Positions 34,736 to 44,268 of a stretch of DNA of 64,000 nt are shown piece by piece (position 1 is the first letter of the stretch; each line of letters begins with the position of its first letter). The position numbers were made by a program, and so were the translations under genes. The stretch comes from Pseudomonadota bacterium. GTDB lineage: Bacteria; Pseudomonadota; Gammaproteobacteria; Steroidobacterales; Steroidobacteraceae. Location: positions 1-64,000 of the forward strand of contig JAEZCR010000126.1 of assembly GCA_023433465.1 (NCBI GenBank). Reading direction: 5' to 3'. The notes under the pieces were generated by a model, which was given only the letters and a program-made list of their open reading frames with translations, did not search any database and was not told the DNA's origin.

Positions 34736-36719
34736 CCAATTCGATCAGCGCAATATCGGAATTCTCAGTGCGCCGGTCGAATACGATTTCGCCGGCGGCG
34801 GTCACGTCGAAATCGCCGATGGTGAACTCGCGGCCGAAATCGGTGAGTTGGCGCTGCTGCCCGGTGTCGAGATCCACGCGCCAGAAATTCACGTGCGCCA
34901 TCTCGCCTTGAAGCACCACGAGCGCATGTGTGCCGGGCACGAAGGTGACACGCCGCGAACCTCGCGGTAGCGTGATGGGCCCCAGCGATCGAGGCGTGCC
35001 GTCGGCATTCGCGGCTTTCACTTCATAGGTCGGACCGACTCCGATGTCCGCGTACACCAGCAGTGAACCGTCGGACGACCACTGCGGGTTGATCGCGTCG
35101 CGATCGAACATCATCACCGGCCTCGAACCGTCGACGGGAATGCGGAACAGCCGCCGCCCGCGTTCGCTCATCGCGGCGACCGCGAGCGCCTTACCATCGG
35201 GCGTCCAGGCCGGCGCGCCGCGGATCTCGAGCTCACCGGAGATCACTCGCACGGCATCGCCTTCGGCGCCGATGACGTTGAGCCGCGTGCCGTCGCGACT
35301 TTCCTCCACGAAGGCGAGCTGACTCCCGTCGGGGGAGATCGCCACGCCCCCGACGATGCGCGCATCACTGCCGCTGGCGAGCTCGGTGGCCGTGCCGCCC
35401 ACCAGCTTCCAGATGCCGTAGCCGGTACCCTTGGGCGATACGTAGAGCAGGTAGTTTGGCCCCGATCGGGGCGCGAGTCCTCCGACGGAAGATAGCTCGA
35501 TGCGCCGCGCCGCGGATTCGGGCGCGATCCCGTCCTGCATCGCGACCCTCCACAGGCTGGCCTTGGCGCGCTCCACGGTCGCGACCAGTCGGCGACCGTC
35601 AGCGCTGGCCGCAAGCGACGTGTACTGTTCGATGCCGAAGCTCACGCGCTCTGATCGTCGGCGCTGAACGTCGTACGAAAACAGCCACGGACCGGCGCCC
35701 TCGTCAGTCGTCGCGAGATACAGCAGCGTGCGTGCGTCGGCGAACGCCGGGTACAACACGCGCGAGTTGTGGTGAGTCAGGCGCTCGACCCCGGTCCCGT
35801 CAGCCCTCATGCGCCACAAATCCATTTCGTCCGGCGGGATGCCCTGGGTGAAATAGATGAACGAATCGTCGGGCGCCCAGATCTGAAAATGGCTGTGCAT
35901 CCCGCGCGCGCCGACGTACAACCGGCGCGGTTCGCTCTGCGCGGATGCCAGGAGGAAGGTGGGATCACCGGGTTCCGTCGTGTGAAACACCGATCGGCCG
36001 CCGTCGCTAGACCAATCCATTTCCACCGCACCATTGCGAAAGGGTCGCAGCGCTCCGCCGATGACGGGCACGGCCCACATGCTCACCTCGTCCGCGCCCG
36101 GCGCGGGATTCGACACGCGCGTCCAGAGCGTCACCAGGCTGCCGTCGGGCGTGAACCCGAGGCTGCGCACTTCCGGGTTGAGTAGTTCGGGCGCCCGTCC
36201 CTGGGTCAGGTTGCGGAACTCCCCGCTGCCCACCTGCGTTACCCATGCGTCCATCTTCCCGTCGCGATCCGACAGGAATGCCACGAACCGGCCGTCACGC
36301 GAAATCGCGGCCGCCCGCTCGACGCCCTCGAAGTCCGTGAGCGGAACCACGCGCGCGCCGCGCAGCGGCTGCATGGCGTCGCGCGGCTCACGCGTCAACC
36401 ACCATGTCAGGAATCCGGCGATCGCGATGACCGCGAACGCGCCGGCGAGATACGGTGGGCGGAGCAACTGGCTCCGCTCCGGCGAAAGCTGCGGGCCCCG
36501 CGTTGCCATCCAGGCGTCGAGCTCTCCGCGGAACGCGTAAACAGAGCCGCGCTTGTCGTGAAGGTGCCGCCGGATCGGCATGCCCTCGCGTTTTTCCCAG
36601 CGCTGCACCGTCGTGACGTCGCGCTTCACGTAGGACGCGATCGCCTTCCACGAATCCAGCCGTTCACCCTGCTGCGGCGCGGCGGAATCCTTCGCGGGAC
36701 CGGTGGCGGGGGAAGTCAT
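34695..36719 (-). CDS. Membrane-bound HTH regulator with a TolB-type beta-propeller
   Basis: This 674-residue protein has, in order, a MerR/excisionase-like helix-turn-helix (DSWKAIASYVKRDVTTVQRWEKREGMPIRRH), a single membrane helix (YLAGAFAVIAIAGFLTWWL) and a long TolB/WD40-type propeller with repeated SPDG/TPDG/SRDG turns (AISRDGRFVAFLSD, FTPDGSLVTLW, ISPDGSQLAFVE, WTPDGKALAVAA, WSSDGSLLVY). The layout mirrors CadC: cytoplasmic DNA-binding, periplasmic sensor. The start at 36719 has AGGA at good spacing; one at 36737 lacks it. Its tail GGDSGAGVKSGD is repeat-encoded. It is divergent from the 36873/37413 pair, its likely target. Confidence 0.78.
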   Translation of the reverse strand: MTSPATGPAKDSAAPQQGERLDSWKAIASYVKRDVTTVQRWEKREGMPIRRHLHDKRGSVYAFRGELDAWMATRGPQLSPERSQLLRPPYLAGAFAVIAIAGFLTWWLTREPRDAMQPLRGARVVPLTDFEGVERAAAISRDGRFVAFLSDRDGKMDAWVTQVGSGEFRNLTQGRAPELLNPEVRSLGFTPDGSLVTLWTRVSNPAPGADEVSMWAVPVIGGALRPFRNGAVEMDWSSDGGRSVFHTTEPGDPTFLLASAQSEPRRLYVGARGMHSHFQIWAPDDSFIYFTQGIPPDEMDLWRMRADGTGVERLTHHNSRVLYPAFADARTLLYLATTDEGAGPWLFSYDVQRRRSERVSFGIEQYTSLAASADGRRLVATVERAKASLWRVAMQDGIAPESAARRIELSSVGGLAPRSGPNYLLYVSPKGTGYGIWKLVGGTATELASGSDARIVGGVAISPDGSQLAFVEESRDGTRLNVIGAEGDAVRVISGELEIRGAPAWTPDGKALAVAAMSERGRRLFRIPVDGSRPVMMFDRDAINPQWSSDGSLLVYADIGVGPTYEVKAANADGTPRSLGPITLPRGSRRVTFVPGTHALVVLQGEMAHVNFWRVDLDTGQQRQLTDFGREFTIGDFDVTAAGEIVFDRRTENSDIALIELAGGDSGAGVKSGD

Positions 36720-36872
36720 GTCCTTGTCCTGAAACATCGGCGCATTTTCGGCATGCCGCCGCACGGCAAACAGCGGCAAGACACCGCGCGCGGGCTCGTG
36801 CCGCATCTTACCGCTTGTCTCAGGTGACTCCCGGGACGAGCGTGCGTCACGCCAACAACCCAAGGAGCCCAC

Positions 36873-37385
36873 ATGTCAGGAGACTTCACCATCGTCGTTC
36901 GGGAGCGGGTCCGGTTCGGTGACCTGAAGAAGGACCCCGGAGAGACCGATTTCGATTCCGACGCACTGCTGCTCGGCCAGTCAGGCTCGTTCCCATTCAC
37001 CTGCCCGGGAGTCGACACGACGAAATCCGCCGTCCTGCAGTTCGCGCATCGCGGGTCGAAGCAATTCATCAGCTTTCCCGTTCCGCAGCCGGACGGGGGC
37101 CTTGACGGCCTGTCGCCGGAGCACCCGGTCATGATCAATGGCGTGCAACTCATCGGCGGAATTCCTTCCACGCCCGGCAATTCGATCTGGAGCACGCGCG
37201 TGCTGCTCATACCGGCACACGTGCTCCGCCGCGACAACCATCTGCACATCGAAACCAGCACGGTGGATGGCCGGAGCAACCTGGACAACTTCACCCTCGA
37301 CAACCTCGTCGTCTTCTACAAGACGCGGCAGTTCATCCGGCTGCCGATCGAAGTGTCGGGCCAACTCGAAGAGAACCCCGGCTAG
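36873..37385 (+). CDS. Protein of unknown function, beta-rich
   Basis: This 170-residue protein is preceded by AAGGAG. It lacks a signal peptide. Short strands (DFTIVVRERVRFG, STRVLLIPAHVLRRDNHLHIETS, LDNFTLDNLVVFYKT) suggest a jelly-roll fold. No family recognised. It is 27 bases before the haloperoxidase gene on the same strand, and divergent from the membrane HTH regulator, so the three probably work together. Confidence 0.6.
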   Translation: MSGDFTIVVRERVRFGDLKKDPGETDFDSDALLLGQSGSFPFTCPGVDTTKSAVLQFAHRGSKQFISFPVPQPDGGLDGLSPEHPVMINGVQLIGGIPSTPGNSIWSTRVLLIPAHVLRRDNHLHIETSTVDGRSNLDNFTLDNLVVFYKTRQFIRLPIEVSGQLEENPG

Positions 37386-37412
37386 AGGGGCGCACACGCA
37401 GGAGCACATACC

Positions 37413-38693
37413 ATGAAGCCGTTCAAACTAGTCAGAAGTCTCACCACCTCGCTGATGCTCGGACTGATCGTCATCGCCGCGCAAGCGGGCCCGCCCAGAC
37501 CCGACGCCGAGGTGATCGTCGAATGGAACGAACTACTGCAGTCCGTGGTGCCGGCCGGAGGCCTGAACCCGCCGCGCTACTACGCCATGCTGCACGTCGC
37601 CATGTTCGACGCGGTCAACTCGATCGAACGGAGCCATGGGCGCTACCGCTTCAGCGTCCCGGGCGCCCCGGGCGCTTCGTCGGAAGCCGCGGCTGCTCAG
37701 GCCGGTCACGACATCCTCGCGGCGTTGTTCCCGGCGCCGGATCAGGTCGCGAGGTTCGACGCGGCGCTCAACGCGCGCCTCGATCTCGTCAATCCACATC
37801 GCGCCCGAATGGGTGCGCTGGTGGGAAAGGCGATCGCGAAGCGGGTGCTCGACTGGCGTCAGAATGACGGCTGGTCGCAGATACCGCCGGCCTTCGTGCA
37901 GCCGGCCATTCCGGGAGTGTGGCAACCGACGCCGCCCGCGTTCCAGGCGGCGCAGTTCGGCCAGTTCGCGAGCACGCAGCCATTCGCCCTGTTGACGCCC
38001 ACGCAGTACCTGCCGCGCCGTCCTCCGGCGCTGGACAGCGCCGAATACACCGAGGGTTTCAACGAAGTGAAACGCCTGGGATCGGCTTCGAGCATCGAAC
38101 GCACGGCCGAACAGACGCAGCTCGCGCGGTTGTTCGCGAGTGTCACCTCGAGCACCGTTCATTGGGCCTTGTGGAACAACGTGGCGCGCGACACCGCGCG
38201 CGATCGCCACCTCTCGCTGATCGAGACCGCGCGACTGTTCGCGCTGCTGAACGGGTCGATTCACGACGGCGTGCAGACTTCGCACAGCAGCAAGTTCGTG
38301 TACGCCTTGTGGCGACCGATCACCGCGATCCGGCGCGCCGATGAGGACATGAATCCGCTGACGGATCCGGACCTCACCTGGTCGTCGCTGCTGACCACGC
38401 CGCCCTACCCATCACATGCGGGAAACCAGGCCTGCGTCGGGGCCAGCGCGGCGCGCGCGCTGGCGCTGTTCCATGGCACGGACACCGTGCCATTCACGGC
38501 GGTGTGGACGGGCTCAGGCGGCAATCCGGACGTGACGCGGCCATACTCGGGTTTCTGGCAGATGGCGACGGACCAGGCCAACAGCCGCGTCTACGGAGGA
38601 ATTCACTTCACCTTCGAAAACGATGCGAGCCGCGAGGCCTGCCCGCGCGTTGCCGAGTACGTGTTCACTCACTACATGCGGCCGCGTGGCTGA
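37413..38693 (+). CDS. Vanadium-dependent haloperoxidase/PAP2-superfamily enzyme, secreted
   Basis: The 426-residue protein has a signal peptide (LTTSLMLGLIVIAAQAG). The vanadate/phosphate site residues are visible: Lys and Arg in KFVYALWRPITAIRRAD, PPYPSHAGNQ, and SRVYGGIHFTFEND with Arg and His. This matches bacterial vanadium chloro/bromoperoxidase-like proteins, which share the fold with acid phosphatases, so phosphatase activity is an alternative. It follows the unknown gene at 36873 by 27 bases. Confidence 0.82.
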   Translation: MKPFKLVRSLTTSLMLGLIVIAAQAGPPRPDAEVIVEWNELLQSVVPAGGLNPPRYYAMLHVAMFDAVNSIERSHGRYRFSVPGAPGASSEAAAAQAGHDILAALFPAPDQVARFDAALNARLDLVNPHRARMGALVGKAIAKRVLDWRQNDGWSQIPPAFVQPAIPGVWQPTPPAFQAAQFGQFASTQPFALLTPTQYLPRRPPALDSAEYTEGFNEVKRLGSASSIERTAEQTQLARLFASVTSSTVHWALWNNVARDTARDRHLSLIETARLFALLNGSIHDGVQTSHSSKFVYALWRPITAIRRADEDMNPLTDPDLTWSSLLTTPPYPSHAGNQACVGASAARALALFHGTDTVPFTAVWTGSGGNPDVTRPYSGFWQMATDQANSRVYGGIHFTFENDASREACPRVAEYVFTHYMRPRG

Positions 38694-38762
38694 CATCGAC
38701 CGCGCCCCACGAGACGAATGGATTGCCCAGCCCCGCGCGCACGTGGCGCGGCGACGCGGGGA

Positions 38763-39503
38763 TCACTGCCTCATCGGCAACCGCTCGTCGACCCACTGCT
38801 CGAGCTCGGCGAGCGCTTGCACGGGATCGTCCAGGACTTTCTGGTTCATGCCCGAGCCCTGGCCGAGTACGCGACCGTCGTGTGCCAGCAACAGGTAGGT
38901 AGGAAAGCCGCGGATGCCGGCCGCGGCGATGAACGCCCCGGCCTCCGGGGCCACCGGCCAGTCGAATCGGCGCTGCTCCACGAATCGCTTCGCGTCGTCC
39001 GTGGAATCATGGGTGATGGCCAGGTAGCGGAACTCCGGATGTTTGCGGCGGAATTCATTCAGTGCCGGCACTTCCTTGATGCAGGGCACGCAGGTCTCGA
39101 AGAAGAAGTTCACGAGCGCGGGTTGCCCCATCAGATCGGCATTGGTCACACGGCCGCCGTCCAGACGTACGAGGTCGAACTCCGGCAGCCGCTCGATGAC
39201 CTCCGGTTTGGGCTCGATGCGCAACGTCATGGTGTTCGCGGCATCGTCGCGGTGCTGCGTGAACTTGATGCCCTCCTGCATTCGTTGCGCCAGTTGATCG
39301 GCAGTCAGTGGTGCGCCCGATTCGTCTTCGAAGATCAGCCGCGTGTCCGCGGGTAGTTGGAGTGCGTCGCGCAACATGCGCTCGGTCTCCGTTCCCTTGC
39401 CGGATGCCTGCGCTTCCACTTCAGCGGGCCTGGAGCACGCGCAAAGCCCGGCAGCGGCGCACGAGATGAGCACGAGCGCGAGGCGGGCACGAAATGGCGA
39501 CAT
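38763..39503 (-). CDS. TlpA/DsbE-like thioredoxin-fold lipoprotein
   Basis: This 246-residue protein has a leader with a possible lipobox (GLCAC). A thioredoxin domain covers the C-terminal 140 residues, with the redox motif in FFFETCVPCIKEVPALNEF (CVPC) and the cis-Pro segment GIRGFPTYLLLAHDG. TlpA-type proteins reduce disulfides outside the cytoplasm. The N-terminal 90 residues have no assigned fold. The neighbouring vanadium enzyme is convergent. Confidence 0.82.
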   Translation of the reverse strand: MSPFRARLALVLISCAAAGLCACSRPAEVEAQASGKGTETERMLRDALQLPADTRLIFEDESGAPLTADQLAQRMQEGIKFTQHRDDAANTMTLRIEPKPEVIERLPEFDLVRLDGGRVTNADLMGQPALVNFFFETCVPCIKEVPALNEFRRKHPEFRYLAITHDSTDDAKRFVEQRRFDWPVAPEAGAFIAAAGIRGFPTYLLLAHDGRVLGQGSGMNQKVLDDPVQALAELEQWVDERLPMRQ

Positions 39504-39636
39504 GGTGACTCCGGCGAGTGGTGTTCACCGACTCTAACAGAGCCCGCGCTTCCGACTCTAGCTACACGTTCGTCTCGTTCGCCTGGCGTTCAGCCGGCGT
39601 TCAGCAATCAATCGCGTGTCTTCTCTTGTCACACGC

Positions 39637-40752
39637 TCAGTAGTGTTTGACTCCATTCAGCAGGCGCATCAAGGATTCATCCCTTGCGAGGAGCAATTGA
39701 GTCGAGTCGAAAATTTCCGTGAGTCGCGCGACCTGCTCGTCAGAGTTCAAGTCGAACGGGAATCCCTCGCGGAGATGGCCTAATACCAGCGTGTGGTGGT
39801 TGCCTTGCGGACGATGCCGCTCGCAGTCGAATCCCGCGAGTTCGAGCTTCTTCACGACAGGCCTCAGTTTCGCTCTCGCGGGCTCCGAATTCGCCTTCTT
39901 GTACGGCCCTTCGACGCGCACGACGATGTCCAGCGGACGCTTTTCATCGAGAAACCGGGTCGCATGATCGGTCGTATCGTAGAGCACACCAAGCGACACC
40001 CTGCCTTTGAACATCCACAACGCGACGCGACCGTAGCCGTCGTGGCAAGTGACATCTTTCGTCAGCACAGTAGCCGAAAGGCCCTGCTGGACACGAGTGC
40101 ACAAGGTCCACAAATTTTCGCGCAGATCCCGGCGACCGCCATTGGCTGCGGTAGTGAGCGTCGCGGCCAACCTGATTGGCTTTACCACAAGATCTTTCTC
40201 TCCAAGGAAGTGCTCGAACTCTTTTGCGATGCCCGATACCCGATGAGAGGCCAGAAGTTCGTGGATTGTTGACCAGGTGATGTGCGATATCGCAATGCCG
40301 CGCACGGCAGCCGAGCAGAACATTGCGTCCGTGTGCCTGGGCGTGAGCAAGGCCAGGCGCTTGCGCACCTTCGAATCATGAGCCTTGAGGTAGCCAATGT
40401 AGCGGCTGATCTGATCTGGGTTGGCGCTCGCGCTCCACTTGTTCTCGATCCAGATCTGCAGAGCCTTGCCATTGCGCTCGAGCACTTCGATCATCATGTC
40501 AGGCAGGCCTCGGCTGTTCTTATCGCCGAGCGACACTTGTGTGCGAATGTTCGTTATCCGTTTCAGCGCGAACTTTTCTCCGACCAACTTCTTGATGATT
40601 CGCGAAGCGAAGGAAGGGTCCTGCGCAAGCGTGTAAGCAAACGCCTCCGTGAGAAAGTTTTCGTGAGAATTCCGGTCTGCCCGCGGGCGATAAGCGAGCA
40701 ACCCGCGAAACAGATTGGGAATTCTTCCGTTGACCGTGATTGCGGTGTCCAT
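39637..40752 (-). CDS. PD-(D/E)XK nuclease-family protein
   Basis: The 371-residue product (start at MDTAITV; an extension to 40782 is possible) has an N-terminal nuclease core: ENFLTEAFAYTLAQDP, then RGLPDMMIEVL with Asp and IWIENKWSA with the E-x-K pair, followed by QISRYIGYLK. This is the PD-(D/E)XK layout common to restriction-like and defence-linked nucleases. No methyltransferase or specificity subunit is adjacent. The C-terminal half (VALWMFKGRVSLGVLYDTT) is unassigned. Cytoplasmic; codon use is slightly more AT-rich than neighbours, suggesting transfer. Confidence 0.7.
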   Translation of the reverse strand: MDTAITVNGRIPNLFRGLLAYRPRADRNSHENFLTEAFAYTLAQDPSFASRIIKKLVGEKFALKRITNIRTQVSLGDKNSRGLPDMMIEVLERNGKALQIWIENKWSASANPDQISRYIGYLKAHDSKVRKRLALLTPRHTDAMFCSAAVRGIAISHITWSTIHELLASHRVSGIAKEFEHFLGEKDLVVKPIRLAATLTTAANGGRRDLRENLWTLCTRVQQGLSATVLTKDVTCHDGYGRVALWMFKGRVSLGVLYDTTDHATRFLDEKRPLDIVVRVEGPYKKANSEPARAKLRPVVKKLELAGFDCERHRPQGNHHTLVLGHLREGFPFDLNSDEQVARLTEIFDSTQLLLARDESLMRLLNGVKHY

Positions 40753-40836
40753 ATGGCCAGGATCAACCAGTCCGCAGCCCATGACCGTGCGCGAACTAAC
40801 GGTTTTGCCGCTTCAACTCGCTACTTGAGCTACTTC

Positions 40837-42381
40837 TTATCGTGCTGGATCCTTGTGAGCCGCCACCTCACTACTGTTCGACTTACTACTCGCCGACTGC
40901 GCCGCGAGTTCCTCACGCGCCTTCTTGAGCAAGCCCATCGCGGGATTGTCCTCGGGGGCATGCGGGTGATACGCCAGCGGACTGACGGTCCGAACCGCCG
41001 CCGCGAATCGTCTGTCTTCCATCTGCTGCGCCGCGACCATCATTCGCAAACCGGCATCGTAGGGCGCGAGCTCGAGCGCCCATTCCAGTCCATCGAGCGC
41101 CGCCTTTGTGGGCTGCTTCTCCTGCTCGCGAAAGCTCGAGTAGTAATAGATGAGTGGAATGGGGTGGTCGTTTTCGATCCTGTTGACCGAGACGAAATGT
41201 TTGCGCGCGGCCTGCCATGCTTCGTCGGTCTTGGTCTTCTCCGCGATACGCGTGAGGGCGTAACCCTTCTGGATGAGCGCCGTCATGTTGTTGGGCGCCG
41301 CGGCGAGCGCCTTGTCTGCGGCGCGAATCGCCGCCTCATCGTCGCCCGCGTCAAACTCCGCCTCGGCCAATGCCGCCTGCACGGCGGGTTCGTCGGGGTA
41401 TTTCGCCGCGACTTCCCGCGCGTCCACGACGACCTCTGGCGCGGTTTGCGCGGTGACACCGCGCTTCGATCGAATGCGAATCGGCATGCTGGCGGCTTCG
41501 CCCTCGCTCAGCTTGCGGACATTGATCGGCCCGACGCTCAGTTGAGACGCGGGAACCTGGATGTACTGCAGTTGCCGTTGCCGCAGATATTTGTCCAAGG
41601 CCTTGTCCAGCGCCTTCAGGTCGCCGAAGGCCGCGCTCGCGGCCGAGAGTTCCGCCTCCCCTTTGTTCAGGCGATTGAGGTAGTTGACGACCTGCTTGCG
41701 ACGCTCACCGTCGGTGAACAGATAGTGGAATAGCAGCCAGCTGCGCCCGTAGAAATTGTCGTAGTCCTTCGTCTTCTTCTCCGCATAGAGCTTCGAATCC
41801 AGCAGCCGCTCGATGCTGACGTCCCTGGCTTCGAACAATTCGTACGCGCGATGCTGGGCTGGCAGGCCGAGTCCGACGGCACCATCGGCCACGAACTTCG
41901 CGGTCGAGAAGTACTCCGCGAAACCTTCGCCATACCAGCGGGGCACGAGGTACGGCGCATTCTCGGACATGAAGTGGTGCGCATACTCGTGCATGAGCAC
42001 CAGCTCCGACTCCGTCGGCGTGCCGCCGCTGACATCGATGGGCGGAATGATGGCGAGCGAGCCACCCGCGCGCGGTACGTAGAAGCCTCGCACGTATCGG
42101 GAGTCGTTCCCGGAGCCATAAAGCTTGCGGACGATCCGTTCGCTCTTCACGACGTAGATGGTCACGCGATTGGACGGGCTCGGCTTCGCGTTTCTCGATG
42201 GCAACACCCAGCTCATCGCGCTGTGGTACCGCTCGAGCCTCTCGGAGTACTTGCGGATCTCCTTCTCGCTTTCGTCCGCGTAGATCACGAAGTGATCGCT
42301 GCTGGCCTCGTGCCAGTCGGCAAGTGCGTCGCTGGACACGAGGAGAAGCACGGCCGCCGCCGTGGTGAGAAGAGCGCGCAT
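40837..42381 (-). CDS. Exported gluzincin-like peptidase with TPR tail
   Basis: This 514-residue protein has a signal peptide (ALLTTAAAVLLLVSSDALAD). The zinc motif is LMHEYAHHFMSE with a downstream Glu in YGEGFAEYFS, the gluzincin HExxH...E arrangement. The N-terminus (SSDHFVIYADESEKEIRKYSERLERY) is characteristic of DUF1570-like peptidases. The C-terminal 200 residues hold TPR-like helices (YPDEPAVQAALAEAEFDAGDDEAAIRAADKAL). Substrate is unknown. Confidence 0.72.
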   Translation of the reverse strand: MRALLTTAAAVLLLVSSDALADWHEASSDHFVIYADESEKEIRKYSERLERYHSAMSWVLPSRNAKPSPSNRVTIYVVKSERIVRKLYGSGNDSRYVRGFYVPRAGGSLAIIPPIDVSGGTPTESELVLMHEYAHHFMSENAPYLVPRWYGEGFAEYFSTAKFVADGAVGLGLPAQHRAYELFEARDVSIERLLDSKLYAEKKTKDYDNFYGRSWLLFHYLFTDGERRKQVVNYLNRLNKGEAELSAASAAFGDLKALDKALDKYLRQRQLQYIQVPASQLSVGPINVRKLSEGEAASMPIRIRSKRGVTAQTAPEVVVDAREVAAKYPDEPAVQAALAEAEFDAGDDEAAIRAADKALAAAPNNMTALIQKGYALTRIAEKTKTDEAWQAARKHFVSVNRIENDHPIPLIYYYSSFREQEKQPTKAALDGLEWALELAPYDAGLRMMVAAQQMEDRRFAAAVRTVSPLAYHPHAPEDNPAMGLLKKAREELAAQSASSKSNSSEVAAHKDPAR

Positions 42382-42500
42382 CGAACTACCCTCCGCCGGT
42401 ATTCACGGAATCGAGTTTACAGTGACGGGCCTTTTCGCGATTGAGCGCCGTCACGAATCGAAGGACCGGGACCGGCCGCAGGCGCACGCCGGGCGGCCAC

Positions 42501-43169
42501 TCACTTCGCGGCCGACATCTCCGAGGCGGCGCTCGCATCGCGGTAGTAAGCCTCGGCGAGCAGGCCGATCAGTCTGCCTTTCGAGAGACTGAGGGTCTCA
42601 CCCTTGTAGAGGCATTGGCCATGAAACTTCGCCAGCGCGCCTAACGCCGCTTCTTCGTTGTCGGATCCCGCGGTGGACAGGATCGCGTCACGCGCGTGTT
42701 CCGGATCGCTGCGGATGACGCAGCTGGCGAACTTCAGCGGCTCGGTCTCGTCGAGGAACGTTCCGCTCCTTGGCTGCGCATTCGTCGCTGAGCTGGCGCC
42801 GCCCGACGGCGCCGCAAATACGTCTTCCCTGCCGAAGTCCTTGCGCACCAGCGCCTTGTACAAGCTGGACCGGAAGGACGGCCCATCGAAGTGAAGCTTC
42901 GTATACGCGGTGCACTCGGTCTTCGCGAGCCCGGCGAAAAGTTTGTTCTGCTCGGGTGAATCGGGCGGCAGCGCCAGCGCCTGGAGCACGCGCTTGCGAC
43001 GACGGTCGAGCACGCACGCCGAAAACTGGTCCATCACCTTGCGCACGTCGTCGTCCGTCAATGCTCCGATCTTGTCGACAGTGGCGGGACGCTCACGCGG
43101 GATGATGCTCTGAGCCGCGAGGGGCGTGGCCAACACCAGTCCAACGATGAATGCAGTCATGCTCTTCAT
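42501..43169 (-). CDS. Exported protein of unknown function (third gene of a trio)
   Basis: This 222-residue protein starts MKSMTAFIVGLVLATPLAAQ, a clear signal peptide. Mature sequence has four spaced Cys (FSACVLD, KTECTAY, ASCVIRS, GQCLYK) and mainly helical character, DVRKVMDQFSACV and ALGALAKFHGQCLYKG looking like two related halves. No family recognised. Starts 29 bases after the stop of the gene ahead, so likely cotranscribed. Confidence 0.6.
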   Translation of the reverse strand: MKSMTAFIVGLVLATPLAAQSIIPRERPATVDKIGALTDDDVRKVMDQFSACVLDRRRKRVLQALALPPDSPEQNKLFAGLAKTECTAYTKLHFDGPSFRSSLYKALVRKDFGREDVFAAPSGGASSATNAQPRSGTFLDETEPLKFASCVIRSDPEHARDAILSTAGSDNEEAALGALAKFHGQCLYKGETLSLSKGRLIGLLAEAYYRDASAASEMSAAK

Positions 43170-43198
43170 ATGTTTTCCTTCGTTATTGCCCGCACGAC

Positions 43199-43672
43199 TC
43201 AACGTGGCAGCGAGCCGCCCGCATCCACGATGGCCATTCGAAGCAGGGAGACACCGACTTCACGCCGCAGCGTAACCATCCAGCGATGAACGACTTCCGG
43301 CATGACCTGGCACGGCTGATCCGGAACGCACTGGTAGGTGTTCGCGCTGACCCTCTCGAACCAGAGCTCCGACTTCGTGTAGCGAGCCCTGGCGACGACC
43401 GTCATGTGCGCCTTGACGTGATTCAGCCGGAGCGTCATTTCGCCGGGCCTGTCGTCGATGACCTGCCATGTGTGTCGCCTCGCGGAATCGGCGATCAGCG
43501 CGCGCACGTCGGTGACGAAGCTCGGTATGTAGTACGGCGCGTTGTAAGCCGCCGCGCCGTCGAGGGCCGCGCCCGCATTCTGGCTCGCAATCAATCCCGC
43601 GGCGGCCGACGCGATCGTCAAGAACGAGCGGCGGAGGACGGCGCCGATACGGCCGCTTTTTGACGTATTCAT
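43199..43672 (-). CDS. Exported small protein of unknown function (second gene of a trio)
   Basis: The 157-residue protein starts at 43672 with a leader (RSFLTIASAAAGLIASQNAGA). The mature part has PGEMTLRLNHVKAHMTVVARARYTKSELWFER, then a CVPDQPC pair and VVHRWMVTLRREVG. The strand order and the closing aromatic helix resemble the gene immediately upstream, so the two may be diverged paralogs. The start overlaps the upstream stop by 4 bases. Confidence 0.6.
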   Translation of the reverse strand: MNTSKSGRIGAVLRRSFLTIASAAAGLIASQNAGAALDGAAAYNAPYYIPSFVTDVRALIADSARRHTWQVIDDRPGEMTLRLNHVKAHMTVVARARYTKSELWFERVSANTYQCVPDQPCQVMPEVVHRWMVTLRREVGVSLLRMAIVDAGGSLPR

Positions 43673-44112
43673 GCCGCCCTCAGGATGTACGCCAACTGGT
43701 TGCGGATGCTCTTCGTGAAGTTGGGCATGTAGTTGTAGTAGCGGTTCGTGCCGTCGTGGCAGATACCTGCCTTGAGCTCCTTGCACGCGAGCTCATGGCT
43801 CGCGTCCCGGTAAAGTACCTGGATCTGCTTGTCGTCGTAACGCACCTCGAACACGACGGCACCGCCGCGGTAGTCCCAGCGCGCGAACACGGAGTTCGCC
43901 GTTTCGCCTTCGTAAGTCAGCTTCACGCCTTTGTTGTGATACATGCCGAGCAGGATCGCCCGCCGCGCCTGTTCCAGGCTCGCGCCATTCGTCGGGATCG
44001 GGCCGTGGATCTTCCTCGTGCGGCGGCCCATTTCGTCGGCAGCGGGGGCGAGGCTGGCCATGCACAGCCCAAAACACAGGCCCGCCACGACCGTGAGGGC
44101 TCTCATATTCAT
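43669..44112 (-). CDS. Exported small protein of unknown function (first gene of a trio)
   Basis: This 147-residue protein has a leader (MNMRALTVVAGLCFGLCMASLAPAA). Its mature part, ARRAILLGMYHNKGVKLTYEG then AVVFEVRYDDKQIQVLYRDAS and RYYNYMPNFTKSIRNQL, follows a pattern seen in uncharacterised secreted proteins with a closing YNxxxxNL-type helix. Starts at 44127 or 44118 are alternatives. It leads the minus-strand trio. Confidence 0.6.
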   Translation of the reverse strand: MNMRALTVVAGLCFGLCMASLAPAADEMGRRTRKIHGPIPTNGASLEQARRAILLGMYHNKGVKLTYEGETANSVFARWDYRGGAVVFEVRYDDKQIQVLYRDASHELACKELKAGICHDGTNRYYNYMPNFTKSIRNQLAYILRAA

Positions 44113-44268
44113 GATTCTCGATGGCACGACGGCTCCAATCTCCAGGGCACTGGTCCTTATCTGCTCTCAGGCGCGCCCCAGTGACATGGCTGGGTCGGAA
44201 CGCGCACTTCGTCCTTGCCCATGATGATGAAACCCTTGACCTGCCCTGCCGCATCGTGCGCGCATGGT

